Shown in pieces: positions 1 to 8,660 of a stretch of 64,000 bases of DNA. The translations under genes were made by a program, and so were the position numbers. Within the stretch, counting starts at the first letter, position 1; each line of letters starts with the position of its first letter. Location of the stretch: contig CAJJAA010000009.1 of the NCBI GenBank assembly GCA_905182025.1, positions 62,001 to 126,000 of the forward strand. The letters are read 5' to 3'. The stretch comes from an uncultured OM182 clade bacterium (lineage in GTDB: Bacteria > Pseudomonadota > Gammaproteobacteria > Pseudomonadales > Azotimanducaceae). The notes under the pieces were generated by a model. The model saw only the letters and a list, made by a program, of their open reading frames with translations. It ran no database searches and had not been told where the DNA came from.

Positions 1-979
1 CAAAAGCACTGTTGGCAATACTGTAGAAATACAACAATTCGCCTAACGTATCGATCAGATACACTTTTGTTTTGGGCATGATATCTCGACCACTGGAATG
101 ACGTTGAACAGGCAGCCCCGCCTGCTCGCACAATTTAAAAACCGCGTCCGCTCTGGCTGGATGGCGCGGCGCGAGCACTAATATAGCGTCTTCACTGAGT
201 CCCATTTGTTTGAATGCGCGCAGCACAACATCTTCTTCTCCATTGTGGGTACTGGCAGCAAGCAGTACAGGTCGACCCGTAAATTTCTGTTGCAGCGCTG
301 TTTTCCGCGTCAAAAGATCGTCGGGCAGTTGCAGGTCGAACTTTACGCTGCCGGTTACATGCAGACCTTCAGTTGAGACACCCAGTCGTTTGAATCGCTC
401 GCCCTGCAATGCACTCTGAGCGCATACACAGGTCAGCTGATTGAACATAGGGCGACTTAGCAGGCTGATGCGCGCGTAACCCGCCGCAGACTTCTCTGAC
501 AGTCGCCCGTTAACCAGTATGCTTGGGATTTTTTGTCTAGACACCTGATGGAGCATATTGGGCCACAGCTCTGTATCGACAATAATCAAAGCTTTTGGCT
601 TCGTTCGAGCCAGAAACCGTGAAACGGCATTCGGCAAATCATAAGGCACATAGGCATGCGTGACAGACTCACCACCGTCAGGCAGCAGCAACGACTCAAC
701 CCGCTCTCTGCCGGTTGGCGTCATGTTCGTCACTATGACGCGATGGCCCAATACAACCAGCCGCTTTACCAGAGGTGTTATCGCTATCGTTTCGCCGGCT
801 GAAACCGCATGCACCCATATCGGATTGTCATGCCGCGCCGGTAAAAAGCCAAACCGCTGGGATAGGTCATCAGCATAACGGGGCTCTCGACGAGAACGCC
901 AATACACTCTCAGCAAGACGATGGGTGTCAGGCAATAAAATAGTATGCTGTACAAGAAACGAATAATGGCGGTTTCCAA
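1..979 (-). CDS. waaA: 3-deoxy-D-manno-octulosonic acid transferase, C-terminus cut by window edge
   Basis: Transfers Kdo from CMP-Kdo to lipid IVA at the inner face of the inner membrane, the first step of LPS core assembly. About 326 codons are visible. Seen in order: an N-terminal hydrophobic segment, the catalytic-Glu context VSAGET, MTPTGRERV, PYDLP, DTELWPN, GSVKFD, STHNGEE, PRHPAR and DTLGELLYFY. The family is near 425 residues, so roughly the last 100 lie beyond position 1. No ATG or GTG exists in frame after the upstream stop. The TTG at 979, which starts L-E-T-A-I-I-R-F-L-Y, is the best start, though no good ribosome site precedes it. It is divergent from the FAD oxidoreductase. Family assignment is secure; the start is not. 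Confidence 0.93.
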   Translation of the reverse strand, partial: METAIIRFLYSILFYCLTPIVLLRVYWRSRREPRYADDLSQRFGFLPARHDNPIWVHAVSAGETIAITPLVKRLVVLGHRVIVTNMTPTGRERVESLLLPDGGESVTHAYVPYDLPNAVSRFLARTKPKALIIVDTELWPNMLHQVSRQKIPSILVNGRLSEKSAAGYARISLLSRPMFNQLTCVCAQSALQGERFKRLGVSTEGLHVTGSVKFDLQLPDDLLTRKTALQQKFTGRPVLLAASTHNGEEDVVLRAFKQMGLSEDAILVLAPRHPARADAVFKLCEQAGLPVQRHSSGRDIMPKTKVYLIDTLGELLYFYSIANSAF

Positions 980-1255
980 TGAGTGAGTGATCGTTTTTAT
1001 AGACCATCACAATATAAGGAAATTACAACGCAAACCAGCGACACAATATTGATATACTTAACTATCCTGCTTTTCAGAGCCCTCATCTGAGTAATCAGGG
1101 ACCATTGTGGATCTTTTTGTGAGTCGCCGCTTCAAACAAGCCACGCTTTTAGGCAATTGATATCGCACAGTCCAAGGCGCGTTATTAAGGACTGAACAAC
1201 ACAGATAATAAAGCCACTCGCTTAGTTGAGCGACACCGGAGAGATAAACAATAGT
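980..1255. promoter_or_regulatory. Divergent intergenic region between waaA and FAD oxidoreductase
   Basis: This AT-rich gap of 276 bases should carry both promoters of the divergent pair. I see AT-rich stretches around 1015-1060 but no promoter boxes with convincing spacing. A minus-strand open frame across it lacks coding features and a ribosome site. The GGAGAG at 1238-1243 is the likely ribosome site of the next gene. Confidence 0.35.
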
Positions 1256-2437
1256 ATGACGCAACATTCTGCACAGATTGCCATCATCGGCGGAGGCATC
1301 TCGGGTCTATGGCTACTCAACAGCTTGCGCAACGCTGGCTACGATGCAGTCTTATTTGAGAAAAATGCGCTGGGTTCGCAACAAACTTTCGCCTCTCAAG
1401 GCATGATACATGGCGGCATTAAATACGCGCTGGGCGGCTTTACCACCCCCGCTTCAGAAACAATCGCGAACATGCCATCCGTCTGGCGCGCCTGTATTGC
1501 TGGTCAAGGGCCCGTTGACCTGAAGAACTTGAGTCTACTGTCAGAAGACTACTTTTTGTTTTCTGACGGCTCACTCTCCTCCAAAGTGACCGGTTTTTTT
1601 GCGAGCAAATCTCTTCGAGGCAGAATCAGCGCGTTGTCTAAAACAGATTATCCTGAAGTATTTGCCGACAGTGGTTTCAAAGGGTCACTTTATCAACTGC
1701 AGGATATCGTGATTGATACACCGGCGTTGATCAGCAAACTCTCGCAGCAGCAGGCAAACTATATTTATCACGCGGAACCTCAAGTTGTGACACATGATGG
1801 TGAGGTGTCCCATCTGCAGTTACCCAATGACCAATCACTAAAAGCCGACCGCTACATCTTTGCTGCCGGCGCTGGAAATGCGCATTTACTTACCGGTACC
1901 GCACTCGAAAACGCCAAAATGCAGACTAGACCCCTGCAGCAAGTCATGTTGAAAGGTCGGCTTCCTTCAATTTACGCTCACGCCGTGAGTCTCAAGACTG
2001 TCGCCAAGCCACGCATAACCTTTAGCACCCATCCCGCATCAGATGGTGACAATGTATGGTATCTAGGCGGCAACCTGGCTGAACAGGGTGTCGGGATGAG
2101 CGCCGGTAAACTAATCGATTTTGCTAAGCGCGAACTGAAAGATTTACTGCCCTGGGTAGATCTGACGGACACCCAGTGGGCAACACTGGATATCGATAGA
2201 GCAGAACCCGCTCAGAAGGAAAACAATCGACCGGATCATCCGTTTCTTAAATGTGCTGGAAATTGTTTGGTCGCTTGGCCAACCAAGCTAACATTGGTAC
2301 CGATGCTGGCCGATAGGGTCCTAGCTGAACTCACCGACCCAAAAACGATGCTTGCTCCGCAGGCGCAAAAAGGCAGCTACCCAGAATTGCCGTTGGCGAA
2401 AATCGCAAAAACCCCCTGGGAGGCCAGTTTTGATTAG
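1256..2437 (+). CDS. FAD-dependent oxidoreductase of the DAO fold, substrate unknown
   Basis: About 393 residues with an N-terminal FAD dinucleotide-binding motif (IAIIGGGISGLWLLN) ending in an acidic ribose-binding residue (LFEKN), then SQGMIHGGIKYALGG, a typical contact segment of DAO-fold flavoenzymes. A second flavin contact, DRYIFAAGAGNAHLL, lies mid-protein. The ATG at 1256 is preferred: GGAGAG lies at 1238-1243, and the alternative upstream start (TTG at 1226) has no ribosome site. The stop overlaps the start of the aldo/keto reductase, so the two are translationally coupled. The fold is clear. The substrate is not: family relatives oxidise amino acids, 2-hydroxyacids or glycerol phosphate. 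Location between waaA and hldE hints at envelope sugar or lipid metabolism, but that is inference only. Confidence 0.82.
   Translation: MTQHSAQIAIIGGGISGLWLLNSLRNAGYDAVLFEKNALGSQQTFASQGMIHGGIKYALGGFTTPASETIANMPSVWRACIAGQGPVDLKNLSLLSEDYFLFSDGSLSSKVTGFFASKSLRGRISALSKTDYPEVFADSGFKGSLYQLQDIVIDTPALISKLSQQQANYIYHAEPQVVTHDGEVSHLQLPNDQSLKADRYIFAAGAGNAHLLTGTALENAKMQTRPLQQVMLKGRLPSIYAHAVSLKTVAKPRITFSTHPASDGDNVWYLGGNLAEQGVGMSAGKLIDFAKRELKDLLPWVDLTDTQWATLDIDRAEPAQKENNRPDHPFLKCAGNCLVAWPTKLTLVPMLADRVLAELTDPKTMLAPQAQKGSYPELPLAKIAKTPWEASFD
2418..2423 (+). promoter_or_regulatory. Ribosome-binding site that fixes the aldo/keto reductase start
   Basis: GGGAGG lies inside the end of the FAD gene, 6 bases before TTG 2430. 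A longer frame from 2352 has no such site and would add a basic stretch unlike the family, so the TTG is chosen. Confidence 0.7.
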
Positions 2438-3212
2438 CACTGATTTGATTGGCGTAGAACAGCGCCGGCAACTCGGCACAACCGATCTTTACCTGTCACC
2501 TATTGGGTTAGGCACCGTTAAATTTGGACGCACCACAGGGCTTGCCTACCCGAACCAGTTTGAGCTACCGAATGAGTCCGCACTCAACAAACTACTCGAC
2601 CTAGCGGCATCCTTGGGTATAAACCTACTCGATACTGCACCGGCCTATGGGACAAGTGAAGAGCGCCTTGGTACGCTTTTGTCATCCCGTAAAGACCAGT
2701 TTATTGTCAGCACCAAAGTCGGCGAATATCACATCAACGGAAAATCCCACTATGACTTTAGCGCAAAGAGTACCCGCGCCAGCATTGAGAATAGTCTCAA
2801 AGCCCTGCGCCGTTCCGAGTTGGATTTAGTCATGGTTCACAGCAACGGCGCTGATGCAGACATCATCACACAGTCAGATGTACTGCAGACGCTTCAACAA
2901 TACAAAGAGAAGGGTTTGATTCGGTATATCGGTTTTTCTGGAAAGAATGTCGCCGGCAGTCTTTTAGCCATCGATCAGGTCGATGCATTTATGGTCACGC
3001 TCAATCGGCAGGACAGCTCCCAACTAGAACTGCTCAAGATTGCAAAGGATAAGCACAAGGGCATTTTGATTAAGAAAGCGTTCGCCAGTGGGCACGCCGC
3101 AAACAATGATGCATTGAACTATGTCGTCAACTATCCTGGCGTAACAAGCGCGATCGTCGGCACCATCAATCCAGACCACCTGCGCTCGAACGTTTCTGCA
3201 CTGACCCTCTAA
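2430..3212 (+). CDS. Aldo/keto reductase family oxidoreductase
   Basis: About 260 residues, a single (beta/alpha)8 barrel using NAD(P)H. The catalytic tetrad is visible: Asp and Tyr in LLDTAPAYGTSEERLG, Lys in IVSTKVGE and His in LVMVHSNG. The C-terminal cofactor region SAIVGTINPDHLRSNV matches the family (S-x-I-x-G-x-x-x-x-x-x-L). The start is TTG 2430, overlapping the FAD gene stop by 8 bases. The protein is shorter than many aldo/keto reductases (about 300-330), resembling the small L-fucose dehydrogenase or YdhF-like types. Substrate unknown. Co-translation with an FAD oxidoreductase suggests consecutive redox steps on one metabolite. It converges on hldE with a 16-base gap. Confidence 0.88.
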   Translation: MISTDLIGVEQRRQLGTTDLYLSPIGLGTVKFGRTTGLAYPNQFELPNESALNKLLDLAASLGINLLDTAPAYGTSEERLGTLLSSRKDQFIVSTKVGEYHINGKSHYDFSAKSTRASIENSLKALRRSELDLVMVHSNGADADIITQSDVLQTLQQYKEKGLIRYIGFSGKNVAGSLLAIDQVDAFMVTLNRQDSSQLELLKIAKDKHKGILIKKAFASGHAANNDALNYVVNYPGVTSAIVGTINPDHLRSNVSALTL

Positions 3213-3228
3213 CCTAGATTACACCGCG

Positions 3229-4653
3229 CTATAGACGCTTAATTTTCTCGGCAAGGCTGGTCGTCGATAGTCCATCGACTAATTTTAGTATTTTCACATC
3301 GCCGCCGTACCCGCGCACAATGTCAGCGCCAACCACTTCGTCAATACGGTAATCCCCGCCCTTCACAAGCACGTCGGGCTTTAAGGTCTCGAGCAATGCT
3401 TCCGGCGTATCACCGCTGAAAGATAACACCCAGTCGACCGATGCTAAGCCGGCTAACATCGTTAAGCGGCGGTCCAATGCATTAATGGGCCGACCTTCTC
3501 CTTTAAGTTTATGGACACTTTGATCATCGTTGATTGCAACGATCAGCCGGTCACCTTCTTGCCTGGCTTCCTTCAAATAATCAACATGTCCCGCGTGCAA
3601 AATATCGAAACAGCCATTAGTGAAGACAACTTTTTCACCCCGGGATCTGGCCTCATTCAAGGCAATAAGCAGCTGCTCTTCACTCATGACGCCTTGATTG
3701 CCGCTGACTTCATCCACGGCCAGTCGCAGTTCTGGTCCACTAACGCTGTCCGTACCTAATCGTCCAACAACAATTCCGGCCGCGATATTTGAAAGCATCA
3801 TTGCATCAATCAACGTCATGCCCGCCGCGAGTGCTGTTGCCATAACAGCAATTACCGTATCACCCGCACCACTGACGTCGTAGACATCTCGATTTTGTGC
3901 AGGTAAGTGATGCGGTTGCTGACCTTTTTGAACCAGCGTCATGCCTTCTGAACCGCGCGTAATCAACATCGCTTCAAAACCTAAAGTCGCCATCATTTTC
4001 TGACACTTATCGACCATTTCAGCTTCCGTCTGCCATTGCCCGACCGCCGAAACGAACTCTTTTTGGTTCGGTTTAACGAGGGTTGCACCCGCGTAGGCTG
4101 AAAAATCTTTGAACTTTGGATCAACCAGCACCGGCTTAGCTTGCGCTCTGGCCGCTTGAATAAACGCCGCCGGCGAAGCAAGCACGCCCTTATCGTAGTC
4201 AGACAGCACAACAACGTCGCTGTTACTAATGCCCGCGTCTACTCGAGAAGTGAAATGCGAGGCATCGATATCTTGCACCTTTTCAAAGTCAGCGCGGACG
4301 AGTTGCTGCTTACGACTCACAATTCTATATTTTGTTATGGTCGGAAGATCCGGAAAAACCTTTAAAAGGTCTTGTATGCCTGCCGTCGCAAGCTTTGAGC
4401 TGACAATCCGACCCGAATCATCATCACCAATAGCCCCTACCAGGCTCGCTTGAGCACCAAGAGCTGCAATGTTAAGCGCAACATTCGCCGCACCACCTAA
4501 TCGCTCTTCAGTTTCGTTAATATCGACAACCGCGATGGGCGCTTCAGCCGAGATTCTGTTTGTTGAGCCGTGCCAGTATCTATCCAGCATGGTATCGCCA
4601 ATGGTGAGCACGCTCGCACCATCGAATCTGGGGGATGCTATTTTTGAATTCAT
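3229..4653 (-). CDS. hldE: Bifunctional D-glycero-beta-D-manno-heptose-7-phosphate kinase / heptose-1-phosphate adenylyltransferase
   Basis: Makes ADP-heptose, the donor for WaaC and WaaF. 474 residues, close to E. coli HldE (477). The N-terminal ribokinase-like domain (about 1-320) carries GDTMLDRYWHG, GGAANVALNIAALGA and the catalytic DVSGAGDT. The C-terminal nucleotidyltransferase (about 340-474) carries FTNGCFDILHAGHVDYL with the GCFD and HxGH signature, and ends with STTSLAEKIK. Starts at ATG 4653, divergent from the acyltransferase gene. In Pseudomonas the same gene (rfaE) also lies beside the LPS core cluster. Both domains look intact. Confidence 0.97.
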   Translation of the reverse strand: MNSKIASPRFDGASVLTIGDTMLDRYWHGSTNRISAEAPIAVVDINETEERLGGAANVALNIAALGAQASLVGAIGDDDSGRIVSSKLATAGIQDLLKVFPDLPTITKYRIVSRKQQLVRADFEKVQDIDASHFTSRVDAGISNSDVVVLSDYDKGVLASPAAFIQAARAQAKPVLVDPKFKDFSAYAGATLVKPNQKEFVSAVGQWQTEAEMVDKCQKMMATLGFEAMLITRGSEGMTLVQKGQQPHHLPAQNRDVYDVSGAGDTVIAVMATALAAGMTLIDAMMLSNIAAGIVVGRLGTDSVSGPELRLAVDEVSGNQGVMSEEQLLIALNEARSRGEKVVFTNGCFDILHAGHVDYLKEARQEGDRLIVAINDDQSVHKLKGEGRPINALDRRLTMLAGLASVDWVLSFSGDTPEALLETLKPDVLVKGGDYRIDEVVGADIVRGYGGDVKILKLVDGLSTTSLAEKIKRL

Positions 4654-4856
4654 GCGCTACTCGTCACTATTGTCGAGCCCGATAACGGCTCAATCATGTT
4701 GGTGGTATTGGCTTAGCAGCAAGCGCGGGAAAATTGCGCTAGATCAGAGCCTTCGAACCCTGATCATATCACTACAAAGCAGTATTTGAATCTATCGCCA
4801 TTTGGCGTTGGGGATCTATATCGGTAAACTACCCATTCGCCATTAAGCTATATCCT
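4654..4856. promoter_or_regulatory. Divergent intergenic region, hldE / lipid A acyltransferase
   Basis: Must contain promoters for both genes. No clear -35/-10 pairs were found by eye, and no ribosome-site-like sequence precedes the GTG at 4857. Confidence 0.3.
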
Positions 4857-5774
4857 GTGATCAATTCAACACAACTGTTAACGCTCTCTCACCTGCATCC
4901 AAAGTTCTGGGGTACCTGGATACTCTGGTTTGTCATGCGCGCGGTTGCGCTATTACCCTATGATTGGCAGATCGCTTTAGGTGAGTGGATCGGCAAGCTT
5001 GGCTTATTGTTTGCGAAGAAACATCGCCACATTGTCGAAGTAAACATCGATTTGTGTTTTTCATGGTTAAGTCATCAGCAGCGCAATCAGCTTATTGACG
5101 ATTCATTCCGTTCAACAGGTATCGGATTTGTTGAAACCGCATACGCTTGGTTCAGCGACCCTCATCAACTACTTCACCGGACTACAATCGAAGGTGTCGA
5201 ACACTTGCGACACGCACTGACTGAAGGCAAAGGCGTCATATTAATGGGTATGCACCTGTCGACGCTCGATTTATGCCGTGCGCTTCTGTCGACTCATGTC
5301 CCTTTTGACGTCATGTATCGCCGCAACAAAAACGACTTGTTAGAAGCTATTATGATAAACGCAAGGGCAAAAAACTTTCCGAATGCCTTAGAACGTGACG
5401 ATATTAGGGGTGTTTTAAAAAGCTTGAAGGCCGGCCGCGCCGTTTGGTACGGTGCGGATCAGGACTACGGTCCTAAGCACGCTGTGTTTGCACCTTTCTT
5501 TGGCGTGGAGGCAGCCTCGATTACTGCAACTGCCCGCCTTGCAAAGGTTAGCGGCTCACCCGTTATTGTATTCTCCCATTACCGCGACAAAAACAATCGC
5601 TATACGCTGCGTTTATCGCCCACTTTGGCGGGTTTTCCGACGGGAGAAGTACGCGCTGATGCGACCAAGATTAACCGCCAAATTGAAAAATGCATACAAA
5701 AATCACCGGAACAATATTGGTGGGCGCATCGACGATTCAAAACACAGCCGCAGGGACGCGAACAACCTTACTAA
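4857..5774 (+). CDS. Lipid A biosynthesis acyltransferase (LpxL/LpxM/HtrB family)
   Basis: Adds a secondary acyl chain to Kdo-lipid A at the inner membrane. 305 residues, the usual length. Visible: a membrane-anchoring N-terminus (HPKFWGTWILWFVMRAVALL, typical of LpxL), the HX4D catalytic motif in GMHLSTLDL, the YRRNKNDLLEAI segment and GADQDYG followed by FFG, and a WWAHRRFKT tail. All family motifs are present. The start is GTG 4857; the first residues match the start region of LpxL proteins, although the ribosome site is poor. Whether it is the lauroyl (LpxL) or myristoyl (LpxM) type cannot be decided. Confidence 0.93.
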   Translation: MINSTQLLTLSHLHPKFWGTWILWFVMRAVALLPYDWQIALGEWIGKLGLLFAKKHRHIVEVNIDLCFSWLSHQQRNQLIDDSFRSTGIGFVETAYAWFSDPHQLLHRTTIEGVEHLRHALTEGKGVILMGMHLSTLDLCRALLSTHVPFDVMYRRNKNDLLEAIMINARAKNFPNALERDDIRGVLKSLKAGRAVWYGADQDYGPKHAVFAPFFGVEAASITATARLAKVSGSPVIVFSHYRDKNNRYTLRLSPTLAGFPTGEVRADATKINRQIEKCIQKSPEQYWWAHRRFKTQPQGREQPY

Positions 5775-5802
5775 ATATGGATAAGCGCTCGATGATGATT
5801 CA

Positions 5803-6906
5803 TCAAGCTATCTTAATATCGAAGTTTTCAGTTAAAGCATGCGTAAGTTGTTGTATTGAATAGACCGCCGCTACTCTTGCAGCGCCAAGGCCGCCTATTT
5901 CTTCTCGATGACCGATCGAGCATCCCCTTATAAAAGTTAGCGCGCGCTTTAGATCGTCAACATCCCCATTCTTAAATAGAATACCTGCATCGGCGACAAC
6001 TTCCGCAGGCCCAAGAGCATTGGTCGAAATCACCGGCACTTTCGCCTGCATGGCTTCAAGTAGAACGATGCCAAACGCTTCAGCCGTACCTGATGACAGG
6101 ACAAAAACATCAAAAGCTGAGACCACGTTTGCTGCGTCACTAATGTGGCCAAGCAAGCTCAGTCTGTCATCAAGTCCAAGCTTGCTTTTTAATGATTCAA
6201 GCAGCGCTCGTTGAGGTCCCTCACCGATGATAACTAATCGACCAAATTCTTCTGGGCAAGCCGCAAATGCCTGAAGCAGCAGAGAGAAGTTTTTCTTCTC
6301 AACCAGACGACCAATACTACCAACAACAAAATCATTGGGACTGATGCCCAGCCGCTGTCTCGCATCGGACTTTGACAGTATGAAAGACTCGTCACGATTA
6401 ATCACGTTCGGTAGCACGATGACACGATTGGCGGCATTAACTTTCTTCAGGTCCGCCTTCAGGTCTAAAGCCACTGATCTCGATACACCCGCGAGCACCA
6501 TTTTCTTGCCAAAGATTCGCAGAAAAAATCGTCGACTCCAACGATTAACAAGTTTGTGTTCATGTGCAACACCGAGTAATTGACGAAAGTTAAACTGCCG
6601 GTCAAGCAAGCAGGCTAGATAGATAGCCTTATATCGGTGCCCGACAACAAGGTCATATTTTTCGTCGCGACAGAGCTTCACCAAAGCCTTCAGTGGCGCA
6701 CGCTTTAATCCCGCCAGTTGACGACTGGCGTATCCTAGGAAAATAACCTTGCCGTCAATTTGATTTGCGATCGAGGTATCCTCTTCTCCCGTGAGGAATA
6801 CCGTTGTGACTTGCGTGTGCTTAAGCGCCGCCACGTATTGTCTACAAATGTGTACGAAAGGACCTTTATATCCATGGCAAATTTGGAGCACACGCTGGTT
6901 GGTCAT
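5803..6906 (-). CDS. Glycosyltransferase family 4 (GT-B fold), LPS core-associated
   Basis: 367 residues. The N-terminal acceptor domain begins VLQICHGYKGPFVHICRQY. The C-terminal Rossmann domain carries VVGSIGRLVEKKNFSLLLQAF (donor-phosphate loop), VIIGEGPQ, LLGHISD and the EX7E motif EAFGIVLLE followed by VPVISTNALGPAEVV. This is a retaining GT4 using a nucleotide sugar. As the last gene of the minus-strand LPS cluster it probably adds an outer-core sugar. In Pseudomonas WapH is a comparable GT4 in the same cluster, but I cannot assign orthology by eye. A gap of 125 bases separates it from the tandem kinase. Confidence 0.9.
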   Translation of the reverse strand: MTNQRVLQICHGYKGPFVHICRQYVAALKHTQVTTVFLTGEEDTSIANQIDGKVIFLGYASRQLAGLKRAPLKALVKLCRDEKYDLVVGHRYKAIYLACLLDRQFNFRQLLGVAHEHKLVNRWSRRFFLRIFGKKMVLAGVSRSVALDLKADLKKVNAANRVIVLPNVINRDESFILSKSDARQRLGISPNDFVVGSIGRLVEKKNFSLLLQAFAACPEEFGRLVIIGEGPQRALLESLKSKLGLDDRLSLLGHISDAANVVSAFDVFVLSSGTAEAFGIVLLEAMQAKVPVISTNALGPAEVVADAGILFKNGDVDDLKRALTFIRGCSIGHREEIGGLGAARVAAVYSIQQLTHALTENFDIKIA

Positions 6907-7031
6907 TAAGTTTTTCGCTGTCGATTAATCTGCAACATGATTCGCTTTAACTGATGTTTCCCATAAGGCTAAACGCAGGCACACTTTAAACGGATGGCGC
7001 CTAAAGAACCTATTAGAAACAATCCAGCGAC

Positions 7032-8474
7032 CTAATTACCATAGGTTTTAGGTAATACTTTTTGAAACCGTGCCGCAACATCCGGTTCATTCTCCCAGTT
7101 ACGCATGAACCGGCGGATATCGCGATTAAAAGCTCTTTGAAATTTTTCTTCGTTTTTATGTTGTCGCATGGCATCAAGATCAATAATGATCGGCCCGTTT
7201 AACGCCATTAGAAAATTGGTTGCTTTCAAATCTCCATGCGAAATGCGGTTCTCGGATAGGTCAACTAAGATCCCAACAAGGGCCTCAACTTCGCCATTGA
7301 AATGGCTCCGGTTAGTCAAATAAGCTAACGCATCGAGGCCTTCGACAAACTCGGTGATCAGATAAGCCGTGCCGCGCAAAGGACCAAGTCGGCGCTCCAT
7401 CAGAGCAACAGGTTTAAGCGATGGTATGCCAAGAAATTCCATGTGGAACGCGTTAGCCCAAGATTTCGATGCGCGGGTTCTACTGAGGGCTCGACGAACA
7501 CCATGCCAAAAGCCTTTAATGTTATAGCGCTTAACAACAAACGCTCTATTGACTAAGTTAACTTGCGCCACTGTGGCAGTATTACCTTGCTTAAGGATCG
7601 TTCCCTTATCGATATAGTCATCAATATTTTCGAGAAGATCTTTCAACTCGTTGTCATAGGACTCCCGCTCACAAACAAGAAATCGCGAAAACCTTGAATC
7701 ACTAATGAAGCGCGTGCAATCACGAAATGTTTTATCAATAAAGCTCTTTTTCCTGGCGTCTCGGCTACGCGCAATCTGCTCTTGTAATCGAACGATCCTA
7801 TCAGGATCAGGCTTCCACAATCGGATAGCTTCATAGGCAGGCAGAACAATGGAAACAAATTCATCATACTTTGGAAATAGTTGTGCAAAGAACCAACTGA
7901 CGTTTTCCAAGCTCTCTTTCGTCGGTAGCGGTGGATCCGTTTTTCTAACAACAGCCCCTCCATCTATCGTGTAAATTCGTCCTTCGCTCATGATAAAGTT
8001 ATCAAGATGGATATCTGTCTGCACAACACCTTGATTGTGCAATCGAGCAATGATGATCATCGCACGAGTCAACACATCCACACGCTCGGCATCCTCATCA
8101 GCATCGTTCCACTTCGCTTCGAGGCTGACGGAATTTTCGAGAAACTGAAATCCAAGCACGACACCATCGCCGTCAATAAATTGAGCCCTAAATAAACGCG
8201 CGGGGCTGCGAACGCCTGCAGTCGCAATGAGCTCTATGCCCTCATTTTCTTTTTGTGCATGGCGATCTGCTGTCTTACCCAGAAAAATTTTGGCCAGAAC
8301 GTCATCGCCTTTATACTTCGCTCTGGCGACAATCCTTTTGCCCGGCAGCAGTCTGAAAATTTCAACAATCGTAATCGATTCAGTAGCGCCGCCGGCGAAC
8401 CTCAATTTTAGATCGAAGGGGACCTTTACAGCCCGTTTCGCTTCAATCAATTCTTTGGAGTTTACAACTGTCAT
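7032..8474 (-). CDS. Tandem lipopolysaccharide kinase (InaA/WaaP-like), two kinase domains
   Basis: 480 residues containing two RIO/WaaP-type kinase folds. Domain 1 (about 20-200): probable ATP Lys62 (VLAKIF), catalytic TDIHLDNF with Asp154 and Asn159, metal-binding Asp171 in TIDGG. Domain 2 (about 290-470): Lys315 (FVVKRY), catalytic HGDLKATNF with Asp415 and Asn420, Asp432 in IIDLD. Both retain the three key residues, so both may be active. Pseudomonas PA5006, in the same cluster, is a protein of similar length annotated as an LPS kinase of the InaA family. Likely cytoplasmic, phosphorylating core sugars together with WaaP. The acceptor position is unknown. Confidence 0.85.
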   Translation of the reverse strand: MTVVNSKELIEAKRAVKVPFDLKLRFAGGATESITIVEIFRLLPGKRIVARAKYKGDDVLAKIFLGKTADRHAQKENEGIELIATAGVRSPARLFRAQFIDGDGVVLGFQFLENSVSLEAKWNDADEDAERVDVLTRAMIIIARLHNQGVVQTDIHLDNFIMSEGRIYTIDGGAVVRKTDPPLPTKESLENVSWFFAQLFPKYDEFVSIVLPAYEAIRLWKPDPDRIVRLQEQIARSRDARKKSFIDKTFRDCTRFISDSRFSRFLVCERESYDNELKDLLENIDDYIDKGTILKQGNTATVAQVNLVNRAFVVKRYNIKGFWHGVRRALSRTRASKSWANAFHMEFLGIPSLKPVALMERRLGPLRGTAYLITEFVEGLDALAYLTNRSHFNGEVEALVGILVDLSENRISHGDLKATNFLMALNGPIIIDLDAMRQHKNEEKFQRAFNRDIRRFMRNWENEPDVAARFQKVLPKTYGN

Positions 8475-8660
8475 TCGTTCTCGATCCTTAAAAACACTCC
8501 CACTCCGTCGGCTTGCCTAACATTTTTCACTATTGTATTTGCTGTACCGACCACGAAGGCTTTGAAATAGGCCTATGCGCCGTTAACGAAGAGCATAACG
8601 CATTCGTGTCTGATCAGTAAGTCATCAACATCGTCGAATACTAACGGAAATACGTCGGAA

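Noticed and set aside
1058-1267. 69-codon minus-strand frame in the waaA/FAD gap
   Set aside because: No ribosome site, no recognisable features, unusual Cys/Trp content; it overlaps the start of the FAD gene.
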